Assembly (NCBI RefSeq): GCF_002934665.1
Contig: NZ_NIRS01000006.1
Location: 62,001-126,000, forward strand
DNA from: Pseudomonas laurylsulfatiphila
Lineage (GTDB): Bacteria; Pseudomonadota; Gammaproteobacteria; Pseudomonadales; Pseudomonadaceae
Length of the DNA stretch: 64,000 bases
Direction: 5' to 3'
Positions 55,391-63,013 of this stretch are shown here, piece after piece (position 1 is the stretch's first letter; the number at the start of each line of letters is the position of its first letter). Under the pieces are notes generated by a model. It was not told where the DNA came from. It was given only the letters and a program-made list of their open reading frames with translations, and ran no database searches. Both the position numbers and the translations under genes were made by a program.

Positions 55391-55792
55391 TCAGGTACGC
55401 AGTACCGCTGGGTTGGTGGATTGCTCAGCGTCATACTTGCCGGTCTTGCGGATGGTCGGGAGGACCTCTTCAGCGACCCACTTGCGGAATGGCTCGGAGG
55501 CTGGCGCATGACCAGACATGAGCATCCGGTAAACCTCAGGCTCGTTGAACATGACCACGTTGGAGCGCATACGCTTCCCGAAGGTGTCCAGAGGGAGACT
55601 GATACATTGATCCTGTACCAGTGTCCCGAGCTGGCGACCGATCTTATGGGCGATGCGGATGTTGCTCACCGAGGACTTAGCGTTCTTGAGACCAGATGCC
55701 TCAGCTACCTGAAAGGCCACGAACAACAGGTCATGCTCAGGGTGACCCACGAGGACATCCAGTTCGATGCCCTTGAAAGGGACGCCATGCAG
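55391..55792 (-). CDS. Bro-N domain protein of the element, probable CTG start
   Basis: The frame encodes a Bro-N/antirepressor-type domain: HGVPFKGIELDVLVG, then FVAFQVAEASGLKNAKSSVS, VVMFNEPEVYRMLMSGHAPA and FRKWVAEEVLPTIRKTGKY. Such proteins act in phage control as antirepressors. No ATG or GTG gives a full domain. A strong AGGAGG lies six bases before CTG at 55792, which I take as the likely start (133 residues); the GTG at 55750 would cut off the first strands (119 residues). A stop codon abuts the ribosome binding site. Confidence 0.65.
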   Translation of the reverse strand: MHGVPFKGIELDVLVGHPEHDLLFVAFQVAEASGLKNAKSSVSNIRIAHKIGRQLGTLVQDQCISLPLDTFGKRMRSNVVMFNEPEVYRMLMSGHAPASEPFRKWVAEEVLPTIRKTGKYDAEQSTNPAVLRT

Positions 55793-55816
55793 GCCATCCC
55801 TCCTTTAAACTGAGCC

Positions 55817-55972
55817 TTACGACCCCTTGTAACCGTTGCGCTGAGCATTAGCCAAGCAATCGGCACGATTCACATATCCCTGCGATGAGGCACCTACAAT
55901 GCGCCCATTGGAAGCTGTGCGATTCCAGCGCCACTCGCCAGCATTGTCTTTATAAAAATCCCACTTATCCAT
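55817..55972 (-). CDS. 51-aa DUF1508-type protein of the element
   Basis: The ATG at 55972 opens a frame of 51 codons: MDKWDFYKDNAGEWRWNRTA, then SNGRIVGASSQGYVNRADC and a short tail. FYKDNAGEWRWN and the later NRADCLANAQRNGY are the DUF1508 (YegP) pattern in a single copy. AAAGG lies upstream. It sits between integrase and the Bro-N gene, all leftward. A host relative is at 34227-34445. The function of the family is unknown. Confidence 0.75.
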   Translation of the reverse strand: MDKWDFYKDNAGEWRWNRTASNGRIVGASSQGYVNRADCLANAQRNGYKGS

Positions 55973-56119
55973 GCTCAACTACCTTTTGCTTTGAATTGAT
56001 AGTGCCAACTTCTTCCGTGTCGGAGAGACAACATGGCCTCACGCTGAACCTTCAACGTGCGGCAACTACATGGGGCCAACTAATGGCCTTTTCAAGGCAT
56101 ATTGCCATCTTTCTAAGGG
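55973..56119. other. Gap between integrase and the DUF1508-type gene
   Basis: About 147 bp, relatively AT-rich. It probably holds the promoter of the small gene. I see no repeat or hairpin of note. Confidence 0.4.
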
Positions 56120-57562
56120 TTACTTGGTCAGCGCGAACGCCTTTACGAGCGCCTCGGCCATCCGCCCGACTTCCACAGATGCCCCTGCCCCATACAGGTC
56201 ATAGCTGATCGACCCCGACGAATGCCCAAGGATCGACTCAGCGGTCCCACGAGGAACCTCAGCGGCTTTCATTGCGCCTGCCAATGAGTGACGCAGTGAA
56301 TGAAAAGTTTGGGTCCGGTCTGCATTCAAGCTCAGGACATCCCGAAGGGTCCCATTGAGCAACACAGAGAACTGACCCGCGCCCAACGTGAACAACTGAG
56401 AGTCGGCCTTATCGACAAACTCACGGAATGCCTGAAGGTCGAACCCATAGGCCTCATCGGTCAGCGGTACGACCCTAAGCGCATTCTTGGTCTTGGCTGT
56501 CTTGCCATGGTTCCTATTAATGTCGATGACCCAGACACCCCCGACCTGCTTAACGTCAGCCTTGGTTAACTGTCTGAGTTCCTCGATACGGGTCCCAGCG
56601 ATGACCCCAAGGGACAATGCCCAGCGCTGCCAGGCATCTATAGGGAGCGTCTTGGCATGAGCCATAAGGGCTTTCACCTGATCCTGCGAGAACGCTTCAC
56701 GAGAGCTATCAGCGCCTTTTGTAGGCTTCAGGCCCTTATCGAAGCTCTTGCTGATGTAGTCGTTATTCACTGCCCAATCCATGACAGTCGATAGCCGGGT
56801 CAGTAGTTTCTTCACAGTCGAAGGCTTGCGGTCCTCAAGTAGCTTGTCCCTAAGGTTCTTCATGTCCTCCCGCGTGTGGGTCTTCATGTCCAAGTCACCG
56901 AGGACCGCACCGATGGCCTCACAGGACGACTTCACGTCCCGCATGGTGCTGGCCTGAATGTTGTCCTTGCGCTCCTCCATGTAGAGCTCAGAGATGGCCT
57001 TGAAGGTCAGCGGCTTAGACGGTAATACAGATAGGGACGGAGACAGGGGCACTGGCGTGCTACATGATTCACCCTTCAGGTCCCTTACGATCTCGACCAG
57101 CTTCCCCGACCTGCCCTCCAAGCGCTCTTGAGCGGCCTCAAGGATCTCCAATGCCTTGCTCACGGCTCTTTGTTGATTGACGCTCAGCGGTAGCTTGGCA
57201 CTGGCCTCACGAAGGGCAACACGCTGCTCATCGTGGATCATCTCGTAAGCCACCAAAGAGCCGTCACCATGGGCCATCGTCAGACAACTCTCAGCAATGT
57301 CAACCAAACGCTCCCTTAGCTCATCCCAAGTTGCCGCTGGGTTGTCGAAGTGGAAGGCCTTGAGGGTCTGGAGTATTTCTTGGGAGATGGTCATAGCAGT
57401 GGCCTTGTCAGTGGTTCTGAGTGAAAGCGTGAAGAAACCCTTGGTGGCCCCTTGATGGCGAAGGCGAAGGTAATAGCGACCAGACCGACGATAGTGGTAC
57501 GGCTTGGCGAGGGCAGTTTGTAGCAGGTTTGTCCCACTTTGAGGACGCTGGTTGATGCTCAT
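56120..57562 (-). CDS. int: Tyrosine recombinase (integrase) of the element
   Basis: The 480-residue protein has an N-terminal domain with HYRRSGRYYLRLR, a SAM-like core-binding domain (about 185-275) and a catalytic domain with R325 (IAGTRIEEL), K359, H421-x-x-R424 (FHSLRHSLAG), H447 (ILGHSSG) and nucleophile Y457 (SYDLYG). It should join the element's site to the 19-bp nadB site, 42 bp from its start codon. All catalytic residues are present, so it may still be active. Confidence 0.93.
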   Translation of the reverse strand: MSINQRPQSGTNLLQTALAKPYHYRRSGRYYLRLRHQGATKGFFTLSLRTTDKATAMTISQEILQTLKAFHFDNPAATWDELRERLVDIAESCLTMAHGDGSLVAYEMIHDEQRVALREASAKLPLSVNQQRAVSKALEILEAAQERLEGRSGKLVEIVRDLKGESCSTPVPLSPSLSVLPSKPLTFKAISELYMEERKDNIQASTMRDVKSSCEAIGAVLGDLDMKTHTREDMKNLRDKLLEDRKPSTVKKLLTRLSTVMDWAVNNDYISKSFDKGLKPTKGADSSREAFSQDQVKALMAHAKTLPIDAWQRWALSLGVIAGTRIEELRQLTKADVKQVGGVWVIDINRNHGKTAKTKNALRVVPLTDEAYGFDLQAFREFVDKADSQLFTLGAGQFSVLLNGTLRDVLSLNADRTQTFHSLRHSLAGAMKAAEVPRGTAESILGHSSGSISYDLYGAGASVEVGRMAEALVKAFALTK

Positions 57563-57579
57563 CGGCTGAAACCCCTGTA

Positions 57580-57591
57580 TCCATTGGGTTT
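57580..57591 (+). repeat. Right-end copy of a 12-bp repeat (arm-site candidate)
   Basis: TCCATTGGGTTT here and at 51700-51711, in the same orientation, one near each end of the element. It could be an arm-type binding site of the integrase. Confidence 0.45.
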
Positions 57592-57604
57592 AGCCTCATC
57601 GCGT

Positions 57605-57623
57605 CGAGTTCTACAGCAACTAC
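57605..57623 (+). other. attR core
   Basis: CGAGTTCTACAGCAACTAC, identical to attL. It is followed by the displaced native end of nadB. Confidence 0.9.
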
Positions 57624-57797
57624 AAGGTCAGCCGGGATTTGATCGAGCTGCGCAACCTGGCCCAGGTGGCCGAGCTGATGATTCTGTCAGCCATGGAGCG
57701 CAAGGAAAGCCGTGGCCTGCATTACACCCTCGACTACCCGGACATGTTGCCGGTCGCGCTGGACACTATTCTGGTGCCGCCCACCTACGTCGGCTGA
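57606..57797 (+). pseudogene. nadB: Displaced native 3' end of nadB
   Basis: This 63-codon fragment encodes EFYSNYKVSRDLIELRNLAQ and so on to the usual Pseudomonas NadB end PPTYVG. It has no start and is cut off from its gene by the element. Joined to the host part it would give a NadB of 538 residues. Its end overlaps the convergent ygfX gene by 32 bp. Confidence 0.93.
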
Positions 57798-58218
57798 ATT
57801 TGAGCCGGACCCGCAGGCGTCGGTGCACATCCGCCGCCTGCGCATCCCGGAGCACGCAAATGGCCCTGACCCGGCGCTCGCCACGCAGACGAAAACGCAA
57901 GACCACCACCAACGGCAGCGCCAGGCTGTCCGGCCTCAGCTGCACGGGCTGCCAACCCTTGGCCCGACTCCACAACTGCCAGCCATCGGCATCGCGCCGC
58001 AAGCCGCAAAAGGCCTGAGGGTGCGTCAACAGAATCCCCCGGGGCAACAGCCAGACGCCGTGAGCCACGCACAGCACGACGCCGAGCGAGCTGGCCCAGA
58101 GCGGAATCGACAATAAAAACAACGAACCCAACGCGAACAGCTGGGCCAGCAGATACGCCGCCAGCAACTGCCGTGAGGCATGCCAGCGGCATTCGAACGA
58201 ATTACTTGGGCTGGACAC
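57766..58218 (-). CDS. ygfX: YgfX-like membrane protein
   Basis: The 150-residue protein has two adjacent membrane helices (about 15-57) and a basic C-terminal part. It overlaps sdhE by 17 bp, the known ygfX-sdhE arrangement. In E. coli YgfX was proposed as a toxin-like inhibitor of cytoskeletal proteins paired with SdhE; in Pseudomonas this is untested. Confidence 0.8.
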   Translation of the reverse strand: MSSPSNSFECRWHASRQLLAAYLLAQLFALGSLFLLSIPLWASSLGVVLCVAHGVWLLPRGILLTHPQAFCGLRRDADGWQLWSRAKGWQPVQLRPDSLALPLVVVLRFRLRGERRVRAICVLRDAQAADVHRRLRVRLKFSRRRWAAPE

Positions 58219-58456
58219 GGTCCAGGATCATGCGGACCATGCGTTGCAGCTCGGGATCTTCCGATTCGCTGCGTTCCATGAACCAGCCGAACATGTCCTG
58301 ATCCTCACACGTCAGCAGTCGGACGTACAACGCGCGATCCACCTCGTTGAGCGTTGCGTAAACCTCTTTCGTGAACGGTACCAGCAACACGTCAAGCTCA
58401 AGCATGCCACGGCGGCTGTGCCAAAAGAGGCGGTTCAGTTCAACATCTTCGACCAT
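58202..58456 (-). CDS. sdhE: FAD assembly factor SdhE
   Basis: The 84-residue protein has the family motif RRGMLELD (residues 15-22), needed to attach FAD to succinate dehydrogenase. The ATG at 58456 (MVEDVELNRLFWHSRRGM) is chosen; longer frames are unlikely. Confidence 0.92.
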   Translation of the reverse strand: MVEDVELNRLFWHSRRGMLELDVLLVPFTKEVYATLNEVDRALYVRLLTCEDQDMFGWFMERSESEDPELQRMVRMILDRVQPK

Positions 58457-58605
58457 GGAGCGCTCCTCAAATAGGCCGCAAGTATACAGGCCCGCGCCCG
58501 GTCGAACAGTCGGCTTTGGTCGGGCACCGGTGATCCTTTGTGAACTACCCATTTCGAAGGCGGCCCCTTATGATGTCCACCAGACTTTTTACCCTGCGAT
58601 GACCC

Positions 58606-59547
58606 ATGGCCGATTCTGCTTTTTTCTGCACGCTTTCTCATGAAGGTGTTCTCGCGGTCCGCGGCGCGGATGCCAGCAAATTCCTGCAAGGCCAACTGAC
58701 CTGCAATCTCAACTACCTGAGCGATTCCCGGGCCAGCCTCGGTGCGCGCTGCACACAGAAAGGCCGGATGCAATCGAGCTTTCGCATCCTGCTCGAAGGT
58801 GACGGCGTGGTCCTGGCCATGGCCAGCGAATTGCTCGAACCGCAACTGGCGGACCTGAAAAAATACGCGGTGTTTTCCAAATCGAAACTGACCGACGAAA
58901 GTGCCGCCTGGGTCCGCTTCGGCATTGACCATGGCGACGCCGCACTGGCCAGCCTCGGCCTGGACCTGCCGGCAGAAACCGACAGCGTCGTGCGCAGCGA
59001 TGGACTGATCGCCATCCGTGTTTCGCCGCAACGCGCCGAGTTGTGGGTCACCGCCAGTCAAGCCGATGCGGTCAAAGGCAAGCTGTCGGCCGTGCTGAGC
59101 GAAGGTGACCTGAATCAATGGTTGCTGGGCCAGGTCCGTGCCGGGATCGGCCAGGTCATGCCCGGCACCCGCGAGTTGTTCATCCCGCAAATGCTCAACC
59201 TGCAAGCGGTCGGTGGTGTGAGCTTCAAGAAAGGTTGCTACACCGGCCAGGAAATCGTCGCGCGCATGCAGTACCTGGGCAAGCTCAAGCGTCGCCTGTA
59301 TCGCCTGCAACTGGCTGCCGGCGAGCTGCCGGAACCGGGTATGGCGCTGTTCTCCCCGACCCATGGCAGCTCCATCGGCGAAGTTGTGCTGGCTGCCCGC
59401 GCCGGGCAAGGCATTGAGCTCCTGGCGGTGTTGCAAGCCGAAGCAGCAGACAGTGGGGACATCCACCTGGGGGCGCTCGAAGGGCCGTCCTTGCAGCTGC
59501 TCGACCTGCCTTATGAACTGGACCGCGATCGCGAAATCCAGCAATAA
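58606..59547 (+). CDS. ygfZ: YgfZ/GcvT-domain protein (folate-binding, Fe-S maintenance)
   Basis: The 313-residue protein has the YgfZ signature KGCYTGQEIVARMQYLGK. It binds folate and helps keep certain Fe-S enzymes active. It is divergent from sdhE. Confidence 0.9.
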   Translation: MADSAFFCTLSHEGVLAVRGADASKFLQGQLTCNLNYLSDSRASLGARCTQKGRMQSSFRILLEGDGVVLAMASELLEPQLADLKKYAVFSKSKLTDESAAWVRFGIDHGDAALASLGLDLPAETDSVVRSDGLIAIRVSPQRAELWVTASQADAVKGKLSAVLSEGDLNQWLLGQVRAGIGQVMPGTRELFIPQMLNLQAVGGVSFKKGCYTGQEIVARMQYLGKLKRRLYRLQLAAGELPEPGMALFSPTHGSSIGEVVLAARAGQGIELLAVLQAEAADSGDIHLGALEGPSLQLLDLPYELDRDREIQQ

Positions 59548-59581
59548 CGGCAGCAATTAGCGCGACACCTAGAGAGACTCA

Positions 59582-60403
59582 ATGAGCGAGCTGGCGGAAA
59601 AGGTCCAACAGGATTTGGTTGAGGCCATCAATAACGATGACCTGGTTCTGCCAACGTTACCGGAAGTGGCCCTGCAAATTCGCAAGGCCGCGGAAAACCC
59701 GGAAGTCAGCGTCAGTACCCTGAGCAAAGTGATCGGCCGTGATACCGCGCTGTCGGCGCGCCTGATCAAAGTGGTCAACAGCCCGCTGTTGCGCGCGACC
59801 CAGGAGGTGACCGACCTGCACACCGCGATCACTCGCCTGGGCATCAACTACAGCTGCAACCTGGCGATCGGCCTGGTCATGGAGCAGATTTTCCACGCCC
59901 GCTCCGACGTGGTGGAACAGAAAATGCGCGAAGTCTGGCGCAAAAGCCTGGAAATCGCCGGCGTCAGCTATGCCCTGTGCCGCAGCTACACCCGGCTCAA
60001 GCCCGACCAGGCCGCCCTTGGCGGGCTGGTGCACCAGATCGGCGTACTGCCTATCCTGACCTACGCCGAAGATCACTATGAACTGCTGTCCGACCCTGTC
60101 AGCCTCAACCATGTGATCGACCGGATACATCCGCTGATCGGCGAAAAACTGCTCAAGGTCTGGGACTTTCCCGACATGCTGGTGCAGGTGCCGCAGCTCT
60201 ACCTGGATTTCAAACGCCAGTCGGCGCAGGTCGACTATGTGGATCTGGTGCAGGTGGCCAGCCTGTATTGCCACAAGGACACCGACCATCCGTTCGCTCG
60301 TATTGACCCGTTGAGCGTCCCGGCCTTCATTGCTCTTGGCATCGACATCGACGACGAGGCGATGTGCGCCGACCTGGAAGAAACGCGCACGATGTTTTAT
60401 TGA
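59582..60403 (+). CDS. HDOD-domain protein
   Basis: The 273-residue protein has the HDOD fold (LPTLPEVALQIRKAAENPEVS; VIGRDTALSARLIKVVNSPL; LGGLVHQIGVLPIL). HDOD proteins take part in signalling and do not keep the full HD metal site. It lies 34 bp after ygfZ and may be cotranscribed. Confidence 0.85.
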   Translation: MSELAEKVQQDLVEAINNDDLVLPTLPEVALQIRKAAENPEVSVSTLSKVIGRDTALSARLIKVVNSPLLRATQEVTDLHTAITRLGINYSCNLAIGLVMEQIFHARSDVVEQKMREVWRKSLEIAGVSYALCRSYTRLKPDQAALGGLVHQIGVLPILTYAEDHYELLSDPVSLNHVIDRIHPLIGEKLLKVWDFPDMLVQVPQLYLDFKRQSAQVDYVDLVQVASLYCHKDTDHPFARIDPLSVPAFIALGIDIDDEAMCADLEETRTMFY

Positions 60404-60420
60404 TCAAGGACTGCTTCGTC

Positions 60421-60502
60421 CCCATCGCGAGCAGGCTCGCTCCCACATTGGATCTATGCAACGCCACAAATCCCTGTGGGAGCGAGCCTGCTCGCGATGG
60501 GG
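60421..60502. repeat. REP-type inverted repeat, 'GCGAGCAGGCTCGC' form
   Basis: Arms CCCATCGCGAGCAGGCTCGC and GCGAGCCTGCTCGCGATGGG, a perfect match between convergent genes. Confidence 0.92.
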
Positions 60503-60517
60503 CCAGAACAAGCCCCA

Positions 60518-61906
60518 TCACTCTCCGGCAACAAAACTCACCCGCACCTTCAACCCCGCCCGCTCACCATCGTGCAGGCTGATCTGCGCCAGATGCGCGC
60601 GGCAGATCTCGCCGACAATCGCCAATCCCAACCCTGAACCGGCCACTTGCTGATTGCGCCGGTAAAAGCGTTCGAATACCCGGTCGCGCTCCTCAAGAGG
60701 AATACCGGGGCCATCATCTTCGACTTCCAGCACGGCGGGCGCCGAGACCCGCAGAATCACGTTGCCGCCCGGCGGCGTGTGAGCCAGTGCGTTATCCACC
60801 AGATTGCTCAGCAGTTCGTTCAACAGCGTCGGCTCACCCCGCAACCAGACGGGTTCATCCGCTTCCAGCGCCAGCGCGATGCCGCGTTTGTGGGCCAACG
60901 GCGCCATGGCCATGCCCAGCTCCCGAGCCAATTGACTGAGGTCGAGCAACTGCGCGCCCCCCTCGGCAATCGCCCGGGCGCCATTTTCGACCCGTGCCAG
61001 GGAAAGCAACTGATTGGCCAGATGGGTCAAGCGGTCAGTGCCCTGGGCGGCGGTCTCCAGCGTGCTGCGCCAGGTATCGGGCTCGGCCGAGCGCATGCCC
61101 AGCTCCAGTCGCGCCTTGAGGGCTGCCAATGGCGTGCGCAGTTCGTGGGCGGCATCGGCTATGAATTGCGCCTGTTTCTCGAACTGTCCACGTAGACGCT
61201 CGGTAAAGTGATTGAGGGCGCGCACCAGCGGCCACAATTCGCGCTGCACTTCCACCAATGGCAAGGGGCGCAGATCGTCCGGCTGGCGCTCTTCCACCGC
61301 CGTGCGCAAGCGCTCCAGCGGGCGCAACGCGGCACTCACCGCAAACCACACCAGCATCAACGCACCGATTGCCAGCATGCCCAGGCGCAGCAAGGTATCC
61401 GCCGCCAGACTGCGGGCCATGCTGACGCGCGCTTCATCGGTTTCCGCCACGCGGATTTCCGCCATGCCGTTCATGTTGGGCTCGCTCACGGGCTTGAGCA
61501 GGCTCACCACGCGCACGTTCTGCCCGCGGTACTGGGCATTGTAGAAACGCGCCAGTGCCGGGTAGTCATCGGTGCGCGGCGTTCCCGGCGGTGGCGCGGG
61601 CAGGTTTTCGTAACCGGAAATCAGCTTCTGATTGATGTCGTTGACCAGGTAGAAAATTCGCCCGGCACTGTCGTAGGCGAAGGTATCGAGGGCCACGTAG
61701 GGCACGTCGGCACTCAGGGTGCCGTCGCGCTGGGAAACGCCGGCGGCGATGGTGCGCGCCGAGGCCAGCAAGGTCCGGTCATAGGCCGTGTCGGCGGCTT
61801 CACGACCGTTCCAGTAGGCGCTCAACCCGCTGGCCAGCATCAACACCACCAGCAATAGCGCCAGGTTCCACAACAACCGCCAGCGCAAGCTGCTGGGCTT
61901 ATGCAT
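60518..61906 (-). CDS. tctE: Sensor histidine kinase TctE
   Basis: The 462-residue protein has an N-terminal membrane helix (10-32), a periplasmic sensor region, a second membrane helix (about 175-195), a HAMP-like linker, the phospho-acceptor histidine in DAAHELRTPLAAL and ATPase boxes (NLVDNALAHTPPGG; DDGPGIP; GSGLGLAIV). The start at 61906 overlaps the end of tctD by 8 bp. With TctD it should respond to tricarboxylates. Confidence 0.88.
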   Translation of the reverse strand: MHKPSSLRWRLLWNLALLLVVLMLASGLSAYWNGREAADTAYDRTLLASARTIAAGVSQRDGTLSADVPYVALDTFAYDSAGRIFYLVNDINQKLISGYENLPAPPPGTPRTDDYPALARFYNAQYRGQNVRVVSLLKPVSEPNMNGMAEIRVAETDEARVSMARSLAADTLLRLGMLAIGALMLVWFAVSAALRPLERLRTAVEERQPDDLRPLPLVEVQRELWPLVRALNHFTERLRGQFEKQAQFIADAAHELRTPLAALKARLELGMRSAEPDTWRSTLETAAQGTDRLTHLANQLLSLARVENGARAIAEGGAQLLDLSQLARELGMAMAPLAHKRGIALALEADEPVWLRGEPTLLNELLSNLVDNALAHTPPGGNVILRVSAPAVLEVEDDGPGIPLEERDRVFERFYRRNQQVAGSGLGLAIVGEICRAHLAQISLHDGERAGLKVRVSFVAGE

Positions 61907-62570
61907 CGCGACTTTCCAGCAAGTAACCGAGGCCACGGAAGGTCACGATGGCGACCGGCTGGCCATCCAGTTTCTTGCGCAGACGGTGCACGTAGATTTC
62001 GATCGCATCGGGACTGGCCTCTTCATCCAGACCGAACACTTGTGACGCCAGTTGCTCCTTGCTCATCACCCGACCGGGGCGCGCGATCAGGGCTTCGAGT
62101 ACCGCTTGTTCGCGGGAGGTCAGGGTCAGCAATTCATCACCGAGGGTGAAACGCCGGGTTTCCAGGTCATAGGCCAGCACACCACAACGCTGGATACGTT
62201 CACCGCCCAGCACACTGCGGCGCAGCAACGCCTTGACCCGGGCTTCAAGTTCGGTCAGTTCGAACGGCTTGGCCAGGTAATCGTCGGCGCCGAGGTTCAG
62301 GCCATGGACCCGATCCTTGACGTCGCTGCGGGCGGTCAGCATCAACACCGGCAGGTTCTTGCCCCGCGCCCGCAGGCGCGCCAGCACTTCAAAACCATCC
62401 ATGCGCGGCAAGCCGACATCGAGAATCGCCATGGCGTATTCCTCGCTGCCCAGCGCCAGGTCGGCGGCCACGCCATCGTGCAGGACGTCCACGGTCAGCC
62501 CGGTGCTCTTGAGCGCCTGGGCGACACTTTCGGCGAGCTGCAAATGGTCTTCGACGAGCAGGACACGCAT
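61899..62570 (-). CDS. tctD: Response regulator TctD (OmpR/PhoB family)
   Basis: The 223-residue protein has a receiver domain with phospho-acceptor D51 (AILDVGLP) and acid pocket (LVEDH), and a winged-helix DNA-binding domain (VMSKEQLASQVFGLDEEASP). It is divergent from tctC, which it should control, as in other Pseudomonas species. Confidence 0.9.
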   Translation of the reverse strand: MRVLLVEDHLQLAESVAQALKSTGLTVDVLHDGVAADLALGSEEYAMAILDVGLPRMDGFEVLARLRARGKNLPVLMLTARSDVKDRVHGLNLGADDYLAKPFELTELEARVKALLRRSVLGGERIQRCGVLAYDLETRRFTLGDELLTLTSREQAVLEALIARPGRVMSKEQLASQVFGLDEEASPDAIEIYVHRLRKKLDGQPVAIVTFRGLGYLLESRDA

Positions 62571-63013
62571 GGATCTATACCTCGTTCAGGGATGGCCGAC
62601 GCCATTCTTTGGCGCGGAGTTTACAGCCGCAATCACCGCTGTGAAGCCCGAAAAACCGTGAAAGCCCGCTGAAAGGTTAGCGAAAGGTTGGGTCGTTAGA
62701 GTCGCCCCACGGATGGTTTCGACTGCCGACCATCGAATCGTAGTTTTGAAAACGTGCTTTGACATGTAACTACCGAAAAACGCCTCGAAGCGTTTTCGCC
62801 AATAAGAACAATAAACGAGGTACTGCACCATGCTGTCCACACAGCTTCAGGCTTGCCCGCCCCGCCCTTTCTCTTGCTCCCCGAAGTTTACGCTTGCCCG
62901 CGCCGAAGCCGGCTGCCCGTCGCTCGATCCGTGCGGATCCGAACACGCCAGCACCGCGCGAAATCGTCGCACCTGAATCATCCCGAAAAACAAAAACTCC
63001 ACTGGAGACAAAA
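62571..63013. other. tctD-tctC intergenic region
   Basis: This 443-bp gap has a hairpin (CGAAAAACGC/GCGTTTTCG, 62777-62799) and a 48-codon frame beginning ATG at 62830 with GAGG upstream. In P. aeruginosa the porin gene opdH lies between tctD and tctC; here there is no porin, so the short frame could be the worn-down start of such a gene. That is speculative. Confidence 0.4.

Larger units (their letters stand above)
51217..57623. mobile_element. 6.4-kb integrated element in nadB, satellite-like
   Basis: The element lies between two copies of a 19-bp core (CGAGTTCTACAGCAACTAC). It carries a replacement nadB 3' end at its left edge and a tyrosine integrase at its right edge. Between them are a four-helix membrane protein, a coat-like and a scaffold-like protein, an unknown 110-aa protein, an AT-hook-bearing protein, a Bro-N protein and a 51-aa DUF1508 protein. 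Two leftward sites resemble T7/T3/gh-1-type phage promoters. Codon use and base composition differ from the flanks. No polymerase, terminase, portal, tail or lysis gene was found, so it is not a complete prophage; I infer a satellite-type element depending on a helper phage. Confidence 0.85.

Noticed and set aside
51217..57623. Complete temperate prophage
   Set aside because: At 6.4 kb with no terminase, portal, tail, polymerase or lysis genes it cannot be an autonomous phage.
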